A stretch of 64,000 nucleotides of DNA from Alteribacter populi. GTDB lineage: Bacteria > Bacillota > Bacilli > Bacillales > Salisediminibacteriaceae. A model generated the notes under the pieces. It was not told the origin of the DNA. It searched no databases and saw only the letters and a list, made by a program, of their open reading frames with translations. The DNA lies in NCBI RefSeq assembly GCF_002352765.1, contig NZ_KZ293963.1:890368-954367 (forward strand). Direction: 5' to 3'. A program made the position numbers and the translations under genes. Positions 8,962 through 16,984 of this stretch are shown one piece after another (the first letter of the stretch is position 1; each line of letters starts with the position of its first letter).

Positions 8962-10959
8962 TTATTTCTCTAATAGCTGTTTAAATCGAGACACAACATT
9001 TTCTACTGTAAATCCGTATTCTTCGATAATTCTTTCACCAGGAGCAGATGCGCCGAAACGGTCAATACCAAGAACGGCACCGTTGTCGCCTACATAGCGT
9101 TCCCAGCCGATACTTGCCGCCATTTCAATGGCTAGACGCGGTTTCACATCGCTAGGGAGAACAGTGGATTTATAATCAGCTGACTGCTTTTCAAAGCGAT
9201 CCCAGCTCGGCATACTTACTACCGATACGTATAATCCTTCTTTTTCTAACGCTTTTTGTGCATCAACAGCTAAAGCAACTTCAGATCCCGTCGCAAGCAA
9301 AATACCGTCTGCATTGCCATTTGCTTCTGAAATCGTATAAGCACCTTTCTTTACACCCTCATAAGCATTTTTATCGGTATCTGCTAATGTTGGTAACCCT
9401 TGACGCGTAAGAACAAGTGCTGTTGGTTCATTCTTGCTTTCAAAGGCAAGCTTATAGGCCGCCGCCGTTTCATTCCCATCAGCTGGGCGGATAACAGAAA
9501 GCCCTGGAATCGCGCGCATTGCAGGCAGTTGTTCAACTGGTTCATGAGTCGGTCCATCTTCTCCAACAGCAATGCTATCATGAGTAAACACAAACGTTGC
9601 TGGAATTTGCATTAACGCAGACAAACGAACAGCTGGACGCAAATAGTCAGAGAATACAAAGAATGTAGCCGCATATGGTTTTACACCGCCGTGAAGTGCC
9701 ATACCGTTAACAGCTGCAGCCATCGCAAATTCACGAACACCAAACCAAATGTTACGTCCACTGTAGTTATCCTTCGTAAAATCTTCAACGTCTTTTAACA
9801 TTGTTTTGTTGGAAGAAGCAAGATCTGCTGATCCGCCAAACACATAGCCGACGTTTTGACCAATGGCGTTTAACACTTCTCCACCGGATGCACGAGTGGC
9901 AAGCTTGTCATCTTTACCGTAAACCGGGATATCTTTATCCCAATTTCGCGGAAGCTCCCCTTTAATCGCTAGTTCTAGTTCTTTTGCTAATTCAGGATAA
10001 GCTTCTTTGTAGCCTTCAAAAAGATCATTCCACTGCTTTTCTTTTTCAGCACCCGTTGTTTCAAGCTTTTGATAGTGCTCGCGAACTTCATCAGGGATAT
10101 GGAAATCGTTCTCAAAAGTCCATTTATAATAGTCTTTCGTCATTTTTGCTTCATCTTCACCAAGTGGCGCACCGTGAGAGGCGGATTTTCCGCTCTTATT
10201 TGGAGAACCGTAACCAATTGTCGTTTTAACTTCAATCATCGTCGGTCGCTCATCTTGTTTTGCGGTTTCAATCGCTCGGTTGATTTCGTCAAGGTCATTA
10301 CCGTTTTCTACGCGGATTACTTGCCAGCCGTATGCTTTGTAGCGGTCTTCAACGCTTTCTGTAAACGCTTTGTCAAGATCTCCATCAAGCGAAATGTCAT
10401 TGGAATCATAAAGGACGATCATTCGACCTAGCTTCAGATGTCCTGCTAAAGACGCTGATTCGGAAGAAACACCTTCCATTAAGTCGCCATCACCGCAAAT
10501 AGCGTATGTATAATGATCAACTACATCGTAGTGCTCGCGGTTATAAGTAGCCGCTAGGTGACGTTCAGCCATTGCCATACCAACAGCCATTGCCAACCCT
10601 TGTCCTAATGGGCCTGTTGTTGCATCTACCCCTGGCGTATGTCCATATTCTGGGTGACCTGGAGTTTTGGAACCCCACTGGCGGAATTCTTTCAAATCGT
10701 CCATCGATACGTCATAGCCGTGCAAGTGAAGAAGACTGTATAAAAGCATAGAACCGTGTCCTGCTGATAATACAAATCTGTCTCTGTTAAACCAATTAGG
10801 ATTTTTTGGATTATGATTCATGTAGTTAGAAAAAAGCGTGTAGGCCATTGGTGCAGCACCCATGGGCATTCCCGGATGCCCAGATTGAGCCTTCTCGATG
10901 CTATCGATAGCTAACGTGCGTATCGTATTAATGGAAAGACTATCCACGTTGTTCGCCAT
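8962..10959 (-). CDS. tkt: transketolase
   Basis: 665 residues, normal length. A thiamine-diphosphate enzyme of the non-oxidative pentose phosphate pathway that moves two-carbon ketol units between sugar phosphates in the cytosol. Visible signatures are SGHPGMPMGAAP near residue 25, the metal/TPP-binding motif GDGDLMEG with the following NDISLDG near residues 155-190, the substrate-binding HDSIAVGEDGPTHEP near 465-480, and the C-terminal PSWDRFEKQ region. The ATG is preceded by AGAGAGGATG. It is transcribed alone, from a promoter at about 11003-11031 to its own terminator. The neighbours ynzC/yneB and sirA match the B. subtilis locus. Confidence 0.97.
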   Translation of the reverse strand: MANNVDSLSINTIRTLAIDSIEKAQSGHPGMPMGAAPMAYTLFSNYMNHNPKNPNWFNRDRFVLSAGHGSMLLYSLLHLHGYDVSMDDLKEFRQWGSKTPGHPEYGHTPGVDATTGPLGQGLAMAVGMAMAERHLAATYNREHYDVVDHYTYAICGDGDLMEGVSSESASLAGHLKLGRMIVLYDSNDISLDGDLDKAFTESVEDRYKAYGWQVIRVENGNDLDEINRAIETAKQDERPTMIEVKTTIGYGSPNKSGKSASHGAPLGEDEAKMTKDYYKWTFENDFHIPDEVREHYQKLETTGAEKEKQWNDLFEGYKEAYPELAKELELAIKGELPRNWDKDIPVYGKDDKLATRASGGEVLNAIGQNVGYVFGGSADLASSNKTMLKDVEDFTKDNYSGRNIWFGVREFAMAAAVNGMALHGGVKPYAATFFVFSDYLRPAVRLSALMQIPATFVFTHDSIAVGEDGPTHEPVEQLPAMRAIPGLSVIRPADGNETAAAYKLAFESKNEPTALVLTRQGLPTLADTDKNAYEGVKKGAYTISEANGNADGILLATGSEVALAVDAQKALEKEGLYVSVVSMPSWDRFEKQSADYKSTVLPSDVKPRLAIEMAASIGWERYVGDNGAVLGIDRFGASAPGERIIEEYGFTVENVVSRFKQLLEK

Positions 10960-11002
10960 GCGCGATCATCCTCTCTTATCATTTCTTGTCGACTTCATAC
11001 TC

Positions 11003-11031
11003 ATGATATACTTTCTTTTATCAATAGACAA
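11003..11031 (-). promoter_or_regulatory. sigma-A type promoter for tkt
   Basis: On the minus strand the -35 TTGTCT (11026-11031) and the -10 TATCAT (11003-11008) are separated by 17 bases, about 45 bp upstream of the tkt start. Confidence 0.6.
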
Positions 11032-11154
11032 CCATTTCAATAGGAGAATTCATTAAGTAGTGCTTAATTAAGTAGAAAAAAAGCACAGAGAGGAACAACC
11101 TCTATTTGAAAGTTCCAAACTCTTCCTTATTGTCATTAAACCCAACCATAATTA

Positions 11155-11203
11155 TGCAATAAAAATCGAAAACAGATCGAATATTTAACTCGATCTGTTT
11201 TCG
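11155..11203 (-). terminator. terminator after floT
   Basis: A perfect 13-bp stem, CGAAAACAGATCG and CGATCTGTTTTCG, with an 11-base loop is followed by ATTTTTATT on the minus strand, 14 bases behind the floT stop. Confidence 0.85.
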
Positions 11204-11217
11204 CTCAACAATGGTTC

Positions 11218-12711
11218 TTATTGATTTTCTTCTGTTTTTGACTCCTGCTTTTGTTGTACCTCTTTGTTTTTTTCAGTTTCAAGTGAGGAAGCAACTTCAT
11301 TTGTTAATTCTTCAATACTCTGTTTTTCATTTCCTTTTCCGGCAAAGTTTTCTATCAGTTCTTTCATATCGAGGCCAGAGGAAGCTTTCAACGACTCTTG
11401 TAGGCTTCCCATCAGGTTCGTCGCATAGCCGGTAACTTTGTTTGCTCCACCATTTTCACCATTACTTCCTGTATCCACCACTGTAATTTTGTCAATATTG
11501 CCAAGTGGTGCAGCCGCTTGTTTCGCATATTCAGGAAGCATGTCAGTAATCATATCGAGCATCGCAGCCTGACCATACTTGCTGAATGCTTCGGCAATTT
11601 TTTCTTTCGCTTCGGCTTCAGCTAAACCTTTGGATAAAATAACATCAGCTTCCGCTTTACCACGCTCACGGTCAGCTTCAGCAGCTCGAAGCTCTCTTGC
11701 TTTTTGCGCTTCTGCTTCTTGTTCGACTGCGTAACGCTCTGCGTCGGCTTTCTTCTTCACTTCGGCATCGTATTGTCGTTCACGACGCTGAATCTCTTTT
11801 TCTTCTAGTTCAATTTGTTTTTGACGTTCAATAATATTGACTTGCATCTTTTCTTCGGTAACTTGTTGCTGCGCTCTTGCTTCTTGAAGTGAATACGCTT
11901 GGTCAGCCTGTGCTTTCGCTTCTTCTTGCTGACGACGATATTCTGCAACTTTTAATTCTTTTTCTTTTTGAGAGTTGGCGATTTCAGCATCTCTTGTGTA
12001 CTCTGCTGCTTTCGCTTCTTGTTCTGCACGAGCATTTTCAATACGCGCTTCTTTTTCGCGTTCTGCTCTTGCAATCGCCGCATCACGTTTAACTGCTGCG
12101 ATTTGTGGTTGACCAAGAGCATCTAAGTATCCATTACGGTCACTAACTTCATTCGTTGTGAAAGAAAGGATACGCAGCCCCATTTTACTTAAGTCAGTTG
12201 CCGCAACCTTTTGTACTTCTTTAGCAAAAACTTCTCGATCTGAGTTGATCTCTTCTACTGTCATCGAGCTTAAAATTGCACGTAAATGACCTTCAAGAAC
12301 TTGCCGCGCTTCAGTGTTCATATCTTCATATTTTCCGATATACTGCTCGGCTGCTGTAGAAATTTCCTGAACACTTGAACCGATTTTAATAATCGCATTA
12401 CCATTAACAGAAACAGGTACCCCTTGTTTTGAATAAACATTCGATGCCCCAACTTCAAGCTTATGGTTTTCTAAGCTGATTCGGCGCGCTTGTTGCAAAA
12501 CAGGGATAATAAACGCTCCGCCACCATGTATGATTTTCACCTTTTTTCCTTCATCATCGGAAACAACACTCTTGCCACCACCAAGCATACTACCTGTTAC
12601 GATAAGGGCTTCGTTTTTCCCTACAGTCGTGTATTTCGTAATAAAAAGAATAACTAAAACTAAAATGATGGCAAGTACTACACCACCGACGATCATACTC
12701 ATATCATCCAT
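11218..12711 (-). CDS. floT: flotillin-like membrane scaffold protein
   Basis: 497 residues. An N-terminal membrane segment (VVLAIILVLVILFIT, about 9-24) is followed by an SPFH/band-7 domain (to about residue 190). A long Ala/Glu/Arg-rich coiled-coil follows (about 200-370; repeats such as AREREKEAR and EAEAQKAREL), and the C-terminal tail is acidic. It organises functional membrane microdomains and helps maintain membrane fluidity with its NfeD-type partner. The ribosome site GGAGGAGAAG overlaps the end of yuaF, whose stop is immediately adjacent. The sigma-W promoter upstream of yuaF probably drives both. In B. subtilis yuaFG lies elsewhere in the chromosome, so its place next to tkt is unusual. 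Confidence 0.93.
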   Translation of the reverse strand: MDDMSMIVGGVVLAIILVLVILFITKYTTVGKNEALIVTGSMLGGGKSVVSDDEGKKVKIIHGGGAFIIPVLQQARRISLENHKLEVGASNVYSKQGVPVSVNGNAIIKIGSSVQEISTAAEQYIGKYEDMNTEARQVLEGHLRAILSSMTVEEINSDREVFAKEVQKVAATDLSKMGLRILSFTTNEVSDRNGYLDALGQPQIAAVKRDAAIARAEREKEARIENARAEQEAKAAEYTRDAEIANSQKEKELKVAEYRRQQEEAKAQADQAYSLQEARAQQQVTEEKMQVNIIERQKQIELEEKEIQRRERQYDAEVKKKADAERYAVEQEAEAQKARELRAAEADRERGKAEADVILSKGLAEAEAKEKIAEAFSKYGQAAMLDMITDMLPEYAKQAAAPLGNIDKITVVDTGSNGENGGANKVTGYATNLMGSLQESLKASSGLDMKELIENFAGKGNEKQSIEELTNEVASSLETEKNKEVQQKQESKTEENQ

Positions 12712-13248
12712 TTACTTCTCCTCCGTAATTAACTTTTTTTCTTCTTGACTAACGATCAAGATTTGTTTTTCCATATCAACATCGACGATCTGTACTTCTT
12801 CCCCAGCAGGAATTGGATTATCTTCCACAGACCTAGCAGGATAGCCTTTAATAGAGAAGGTCGTTTTTACGATCACTTCTCCGATGTCATCCCCTCTACC
12901 GATGGAAGTCGTAACTTTCCCGTAATCACCAATCAAATCTTTTAGGTGGAAGCCTACACTAGATTCTGCTTTAGACAAGGGAGCAAGAACGAGCATATGT
13001 AGCAACGTGACTAAAATGACAGCAATCAAAATAGAAATCAAGAACCCTGTTAAGCTCGACAGCCCGGTGCTATTTTCAAATATAAATCCAGAACCGCATA
13101 ATACTGCGATAAAAGAAAGAACGACTGTCGGATTGATAAAGCCCCCTGGTAAAGATTCAAACACAATATCTAACAGATCCCCAAACAAGGCGTTTATAAT
13201 CGTGAGCGAGCCCGCTACAATTAAGCCGATTAGATATAGCGTTGACAA
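12712..13248 (-). CDS. yuaF: NfeD-like membrane protein YuaF
   Basis: About 178 residues from the chosen TTG start. It has three to four membrane helices (LYLIGLIVAGSLTIINALFG, the segment around VVLSFIAVLCGSGF, and ILIAVILVTLLHMLVLAP), followed by a soluble OB-fold domain (GEVIVKTTFSIKGYPARS, GEEVQIVDVDMEKQILIV). NfeD proteins pair with SPFH proteins, and this gene is directly adjacent to floT. The open frame continues to 13356. I prefer TTG 13248, behind GGTGG and beginning STLYLIGLIV, because its length matches the family; TTG 13320 behind AAGGGG is an alternative. B. subtilis yuaF is a sigma-W gene, and a sigma-W site lies upstream here. Confidence 0.85.
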   Translation of the reverse strand: MSTLYLIGLIVAGSLTIINALFGDLLDIVFESLPGGFINPTVVLSFIAVLCGSGFIFENSTGLSSLTGFLISILIAVILVTLLHMLVLAPLSKAESSVGFHLKDLIGDYGKVTTSIGRGDDIGEVIVKTTFSIKGYPARSVEDNPIPAGEEVQIVDVDMEKQILIVSQEEKKLITEEK

Positions 13249-13422
13249 TTCCACACCACCGATCACAGTTTGTAACCGCGAGAATGTTTCACGGCCTTCC
13301 CTCCCCTCAAGTTCTGACAATCTTAGGCCCCTTAACCCAATACCCCCTCCTGTCATTTTAACAAAACGATAACCATTTTTGGGTAAAAAAGGGTGATTTC
13401 TTTAACCTCTTACGGTAGAAGT

Positions 13423-13448
13423 TACGAATCACTGAATAAATGGTTTCA
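13423..13448 (-). promoter_or_regulatory. sigma-W type promoter for yuaF-floT
   Basis: On the minus strand TGAAAC (13443-13448), exactly 16 bases and CGTA (13423-13426) match the sigma-W consensus TGAAAC-N16-CGTA. It lies upstream of yuaF with no intervening gene, and sigma-W control of yuaF-floT is known in B. subtilis. Confidence 0.8.
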
Positions 13449-13689
13449 TGAACTGTTCGTATTGAAGTTACAATGTTCATTAAATTTTTCGGCTCAAACG
13501 ATCATGGGAGGTTATATAAGTGGCTTTTATATGTAACGTACGGACATAAAAAACGAGTATAAAACCTATTCGCTTTATACTCGTTGAATCATTTTCATCA
13601 TTCATTTGTTTAAAAAAACACACTACTTCAAAATAATATGTTCTCCCATTTTTTTGATTAATACATTTTGTAAAAAGCGTATCTTTTTG

Positions 13690-13830
13690 CAGCTCCGTTG
13701 GCCTGCATCTCCTCGCTTTCCGCGGACGAACCGCCAAGCCTCCTCGGGAAAAGCGCCCTGCGGGGTCTTGGCTGGACCGTTTTTCCGCAGGAGTCTCACG
13801 GATTCCGGCCTACTGCGTAGGGTGCTAAAC
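13690..13830. repeat. GC-rich intergenic repeat, long copy
   Basis: This is the fullest copy of the family with CGCTTTCCGCGG, AAGCCTCCTCGGG, CTGCGGGGTCTTGG and CCGCAGGAGTCTCACGG. It sits in the 720-bp gap between yuaF and ynzC. Reading frames over it on both strands have composition unlike real genes and are rejected. Apart from the sigma-W promoter and the element at 13880-13960, nothing else is evident in this gap. Confidence 0.65.
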
Positions 13831-13879
13831 AGACAGTTTCCTCCCATTTCATTTCGTTTGTTTGATCTCTTACAAAATT

Positions 13880-13960
13880 CAGCATTGGGGGAGGTGCTTC
13901 TATTTTTATGTCTTAGAACCGTTGAGCTGTCTGAGCTCAGAATTATGAAATTCATTCTCG
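13880..13960. repeat. dispersed element with TGTCTTAGAACC box, copy 1
   Basis: ATGTCTTAGAACC, GAGCTGTCTGAGCTC (a small hairpin) and AGAATTATGAAA are shared in the same order and orientation with 48684-48758. Confidence 0.55.
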
Positions 13961-13970
13961 TTAAATAATA

Positions 13971-14216
13971 TTATTGTAATAAATCATCTGAATTCTGCTT
14001 TTTTTTGCTTTCTTGAAGCTTGCTTGGTGTCACGTCGTTACCTTCTTCATCGACTACTTTCACTGAGTGAAGTTGGTTCTTAAATGATTGTCGCATGCTT
14101 TGTATATATTCCTGCCTTAAGTCTTGTTGTTCTTTTGATTCTTTATTTGAAAGTCCTTCACTCTTGGATTTTTTGGCTAATTCATTTATACGGGCAATTT
14201 TTTCTTTACTTAACAT
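13971..14216 (-). CDS. ynzC: YnzC family protein (DUF896)
   Basis: 81 residues. Signature MLSKEKIARINELAKKSK with the following EGLSNKESKEQQDLRQEYI characterises the DUF896/YnzC family: a short, highly charged helical hairpin with a disordered tail, function unknown. I chose ATG 14216 because GGAGG lies 11 bases upstream and the family starts there; the longer frame begins at a GTG without a ribosome site. In B. subtilis ynzC follows yneA-yneB in the SOS-induced operon, and the same order is kept here. Confidence 0.9.
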   Translation of the reverse strand: MLSKEKIARINELAKKSKSEGLSNKESKEQQDLRQEYIQSMRQSFKNQLHSVKVVDEEGNDVTPSKLQESKKKQNSDDLLQ

Positions 14217-14277
14217 CGGTAAGAAAACCTCCACTATTCTTGTTGTCTTATTATGCTACACGAGAATGGTAAAGCTT

Positions 14278-14943
14278 TCAAGTAACAGGCTTATCACTCA
14301 CTTCTTCTTGAGCACGTACAAAATCACGGTAGCGACGGTGAGCTGTCGCTTTGGAAATATCATACCCAAACCCTCGCAAAGTTGCCGCTAATTCATGAAA
14401 AGTAAGTCCATTCTTCCGCAGTCTTACAATTTCATCAATAGGAACAGCTTTTTTCTTTCGACCTCCAGCTCTTGAATCACCTAAATTTCGCTCTGGCTTG
14501 TAGCCATTTTTAACAGCACTCTGCATCCCACGTTTTATTTTAATGTTGTGTAATTGCCTCTGGTACTCCTCTACTATGGAGACAATATCTAAAACCATCG
14601 AGTCCGTTTCAGAAACTGTTAGTGTCCCTTGGTCTTGTACTGTATAGATGGTAACGTTTAATTTATGTAATTGATGTAGAAGCGCAATTTTAGCATTTCC
14701 TCTGCCAAGTCTTGTATCATCTTGAATAAGAAGGGTATCTGCTCTTCCGCCTTTAAACACTTCTAACATACTAAAAATCCCTTCTCGTTCGACTTCATAC
14801 CCACTTGCTTTTTCTTCGATAAGTTGCTCAATGTTTATATTGTATTTAGATGCCAACCTCTCTAATTCTTGTTTCTGTCTCATTAATGAGGTTTCCTGGC
14901 TTTCTTTCGTCGTGCTTACCCTGACATAAAGGATCGCTTTCAT
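14278..14943 (-). CDS. yneB: resolvase-like protein YneB
   Basis: 221 residues. It has an N-terminal serine-recombinase catalytic domain (ILYVRVSTTKESQETS with the nucleophile Ser near residue 9, then TLLIQDDTRLGRG near 84-96) and a C-terminal helix-turn-helix region (FHELAATLRGFGYDISKAT). It is the second gene of the LexA-regulated yneA-yneB-ynzC operon. The recombinase relationship is clear from the motifs, but no recombination target is known for YneB. Strong GGGGAG ribosome site; the yneA stop is five bases upstream. Confidence 0.9.
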   Translation of the reverse strand: MKAILYVRVSTTKESQETSLMRQKQELERLASKYNINIEQLIEEKASGYEVEREGIFSMLEVFKGGRADTLLIQDDTRLGRGNAKIALLHQLHKLNVTIYTVQDQGTLTVSETDSMVLDIVSIVEEYQRQLHNIKIKRGMQSAVKNGYKPERNLGDSRAGGRKKKAVPIDEIVRLRKNGLTFHELAATLRGFGYDISKATAHRRYRDFVRAQEEVSDKPVT

Positions 14944-14948
14944 AATAA

Positions 14949-15257
14949 TTAGTTCTCCCCTTTTTTTATCGGTACAGTTAACGACTGTCCTGTAATAATA
15001 ACCGTTTCCTCCAGCTCGTTTTGCCCTTTAATCCAGTTAATGACCGTCTCTTTGTTCGTATTCAACTCTTCGTGAAGATCCGCAGCGATACTCCATAATG
15101 TATCTCCTTCTGAAACAACAATTGTACTACGTTCATATCCTTCAAGTCCTTTACTGTCGACAGGAATAGTCGTGACTACAATAAAAAGTAAGATGATCAT
15201 GGCAGTTATAATGTGGGATATTTTAATAGACTGATTAGGTTTAATAAATCGATTCAT
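14949..15257 (-). CDS. yneA: cell division suppressor YneA (LysM protein)
   Basis: 102 residues: a short basic N-terminus, one membrane helix (ISHIITAMIILLFIVVTTI, about 14-32), then an extracytoplasmic LysM domain (VSEGDTLWSIAADL to GQSLTVPI). YneA is the SOS-induced inhibitor that delays cell division while DNA is repaired. I chose ATG 15257 because AGAGGTG precedes it; the frame opens nine bases earlier with a GTG. Divergent from lexA, with SOS boxes in the shared promoter region. Confidence 0.92.
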   Translation of the reverse strand: MNRFIKPNQSIKISHIITAMIILLFIVVTTIPVDSKGLEGYERSTIVVSEGDTLWSIAADLHEELNTNKETVINWIKGQNELEETVIITGQSLTVPIKKGEN

Positions 15258-15275
15258 TACGTACACCTCTTTCCA

Positions 15276-15289
15276 AGAATGTATGTTCG
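15276..15289. promoter_or_regulatory. LexA (SOS) box 1 of the yneA-lexA region
   Basis: AGAATGTATGTTCG matches the Bacillus SOS consensus CGAAC-N4-GTTCG at 8 of the 10 defined positions. It lies between the yneA promoter and the yneA start, where LexA would block elongation or initiation. Confidence 0.6.
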
Positions 15290-15295
15290 CATTTT

Positions 15296-15324
15296 ATTAT
15301 AACGAGAACATCCGTTCCAGTCAA
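15296..15324 (-). promoter_or_regulatory. yneA promoter with embedded SOS box
   Basis: On the minus strand TTGACT (15319-15324), 17 bases and TATAAT (15296-15301). The SOS box AGAACATCCGTTCC (15305-15318) fills the spacer, so LexA binding would occlude RNA polymerase directly. Confidence 0.85.
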
Positions 15325-15333
15325 CACAAAAAC

Positions 15334-15373
15334 AGAACGAATGTTTGCACCTGTTCGGCCTTCATGGTATAAT
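15334..15373 (+). promoter_or_regulatory. lexA promoter overlapped by an SOS box
   Basis: TTGCAC (15345-15350), 17 bases and TATAAT (15368-15373) form the lexA promoter. The SOS box AGAACGAATGTTTG (15334-15347) overlaps the -35, giving autorepression. Confidence 0.85.
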
Positions 15374-15442
15374 GTTCCTAACAAACCAATTGATTGATAT
15401 TTAAAGCCAAGTGACGGTTCATACATATAGAAAAAATGAGGT

Positions 15443-16078
15443 GTGGAAATGACAAAACTATCAAAGCGGCAACAAGATATTTTGGAATACATTAAGGAAG
15501 AAGTAAAAAAGAAAGGATATCCTCCTTCCGTACGGGAAATCGGTGAAGCGGTAGGGCTAGCTTCAAGTTCAACTGTTCACGGCCACTTATCAAGACTAGA
15601 GAAAAAAGGGCTGATTCGCCGTGACCCAACGAAACCAAGAGCCATTGAAGTAATCGAACTTGAGGAACAAGCTGAAAAAATGAGAGTTTCTGAAAGCCCT
15701 TCGGTATATGTCCCTATTATTGGTAAAGTCACAGCCGGTTCACCGATTACAGCGATAGAAAACATTGAAGAGTATGTCCCCCTCCCATCCCGGATGGTTC
15801 AGGATGATCAATCATTCATTTTAGAAATTCAAGGGGACTCGATGATTGAAGCGGGAATTTTTGATGGAGACATGGTTGTCGTTCGCCAGCAGCAGAGTGC
15901 TGATAACGGAGACATTGTCGTTGCAATGACAGAAGATGATGAAGCGACAGTAAAGCGTTTCTTCAAAGAAAGAGACCACATTCGTTTGCAGCCCGAAAAC
16001 TCTTCTCTCGAGCCCATCCTTCTAAAGAATGTTTCGATTCTTGGAAAAGTCGTTGGCGTTTTTCGTACAGTCCATTAA
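15443..16078 (+). CDS. lexA: SOS repressor LexA
   Basis: 211 residues. The N-terminal winged helix (TKLSKRQQDILEYI; SVREIGEAVGLASSSTVHGH) binds SOS boxes. The C-terminal S24-type autoprotease has the cleavage bond Ala96-Gly97 (GKVTAGSP), the catalytic Ser131 (IQGDSMIEAG) and Lys169 (EATVKRFF). RecA filaments formed on damaged DNA trigger self-cleavage and induce the regulon. It is one of only two plus-strand genes here, divergent from yneA, with overlapping operators in the intergenic region. It ends at a strong terminator. Confidence 0.97.
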   Translation: MEMTKLSKRQQDILEYIKEEVKKKGYPPSVREIGEAVGLASSSTVHGHLSRLEKKGLIRRDPTKPRAIEVIELEEQAEKMRVSESPSVYVPIIGKVTAGSPITAIENIEEYVPLPSRMVQDDQSFILEIQGDSMIEAGIFDGDMVVVRQQQSADNGDIVVAMTEDDEATVKRFFKERDHIRLQPENSSLEPILLKNVSILGKVVGVFRTVH

Positions 16079-16095
16079 AAACCGCACTATAGTAA

Positions 16096-16130
16096 GCCCC
16101 GATTCCATAGGCTGGAATTGGGGTTTTTAA
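16096..16130 (+). terminator. lexA terminator
   Basis: CCCCGATTCC, a seven-base loop and GGAATTGGGG are followed by TTTTT, 18 bases behind the lexA stop. The next gene is convergent. Confidence 0.85.
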
Positions 16131-16149
16131 TGTTATCATTGAGAGTACG

Positions 16150-16329
16150 TTATCTACGCGAATACTTTCGCATCCGTTTTTCCTGTTTGTGATCTGCTAC
16201 TATGAAACAAGCATGGATCGCTCCAGGCAACCAGAGTATTAACGTAAGTATTAAGTTTAAAATAGCTTGAAACGGCCTTCCTACCAAAAGAACAGCAAGA
16301 GGCGGAATTAGAACGGCTAATAAATACAT
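16150..16329 (-). CDS. Pmp3/YqaE family membrane peptide
   Basis: 59 residues, easily missed because of its size. Two membrane helices (LLAVLIPPLAVLLV and AILNLILTLILWLPGAIHACF) with the family hallmark PP in the first helix, GRPFQ in the turn and LPGAIHA in the second, then a basic tail (KRMRKYSRR). The Pmp3/YqaE family is linked to membrane potential, cation tolerance and stress in bacteria, fungi and plants. The ATG has GGAGAA about 12 bases upstream. It is convergent with lexA and separated from it by the lexA terminator. Confidence 0.85.
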   Translation of the reverse strand: MYLLAVLIPPLAVLLVGRPFQAILNLILTLILWLPGAIHACFIVADHKQEKRMRKYSRR

Positions 16330-16410
16330 CGTGGTTGTGTTCTCCTTTCTTATCTGCTAATTTATTATATCACCCAATTTAAGAATCCAAACCATATTAT
16401 TTTCCCTATC

Positions 16411-16441
16411 AAAAAAAGCGCACCGCTATTACCAGTGCGCC
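16411..16441 (-). terminator. terminator after the 81-residue gene
   Basis: On the minus strand GCGCAC, an 11-base loop and GTGCGC are followed by TTTTTTT. Confidence 0.8.
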
Positions 16442-16449
16442 TCTCCTCA

Positions 16450-16695
16450 TTACTTCCTATAACTTACCTCTCCTGAATCATCTACAAATCCCCATCCGCC
16501 AATAATTTTTTCATTTACTTCAATGACATAGCCGACTTGTTCTTTGGCGAGCCGAAACGCTTCGTCACGGTCTTCTATAGGAGTACCATATCCTGATCGA
16601 TATTCAGGAATTGGGTTTGAACCACTCTCACCGCGTAACATTAACTCTTTTTCATGATTTTGTGCTGATTTCACTTTAAAATAAGTTCTGTTCAT
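16450..16695 (-). CDS. small hypothetical cytoplasmic protein
   Basis: 81 residues, not recognised. Soluble, mixed charge, with segments YFKVKSAQNHEKELMLRG, YGTPIEDRDEAFRLAKEQVG and VNEKIIGGWGFVDDSGEVSY. No membrane segment or known motif. I chose ATG 16695 because GAAGGAGATTTT precedes it; the frame could extend to 16716 without a ribosome site. It is followed by its own terminator and preceded by a roughly 290-bp gap, so it is probably monocistronic. Confidence 0.7.
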   Translation of the reverse strand: MNRTYFKVKSAQNHEKELMLRGESGSNPIPEYRSGYGTPIEDRDEAFRLAKEQVGYVIEVNEKIIGGWGFVDDSGEVSYRK

Positions 16696-16984
16696 TGAAA
16701 ATCTCCTTCGTAGCAATGAGTTGTTCGGACTGAAAAAGCTTCTCTTCTATGTGTATTCGATTGATGGCATGACTCTTTGACTGTTGCTAGGAAAACTTTC
16801 CTCAGGCAACCTCTAATTCTCTGCCTTAAAGGCTCTGATACTCGAGAAATAATAATGTAGCAGCCTGTTCCTTTTCATCCATGAATCAATTTTTTCAATA
16901 TAAGGAGCTGCCACTAATTTTTACAAATATTAGCATATTGTGGGCAGGTTATCCAAACTGACAACACAAGAAGGTCACACCCAC

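Noticed and set aside
13480..13968. Three overlapping open frames on both strands
   Set aside because: They run across the GC-rich intergenic repeat, mirror each other and lack ribosome sites.
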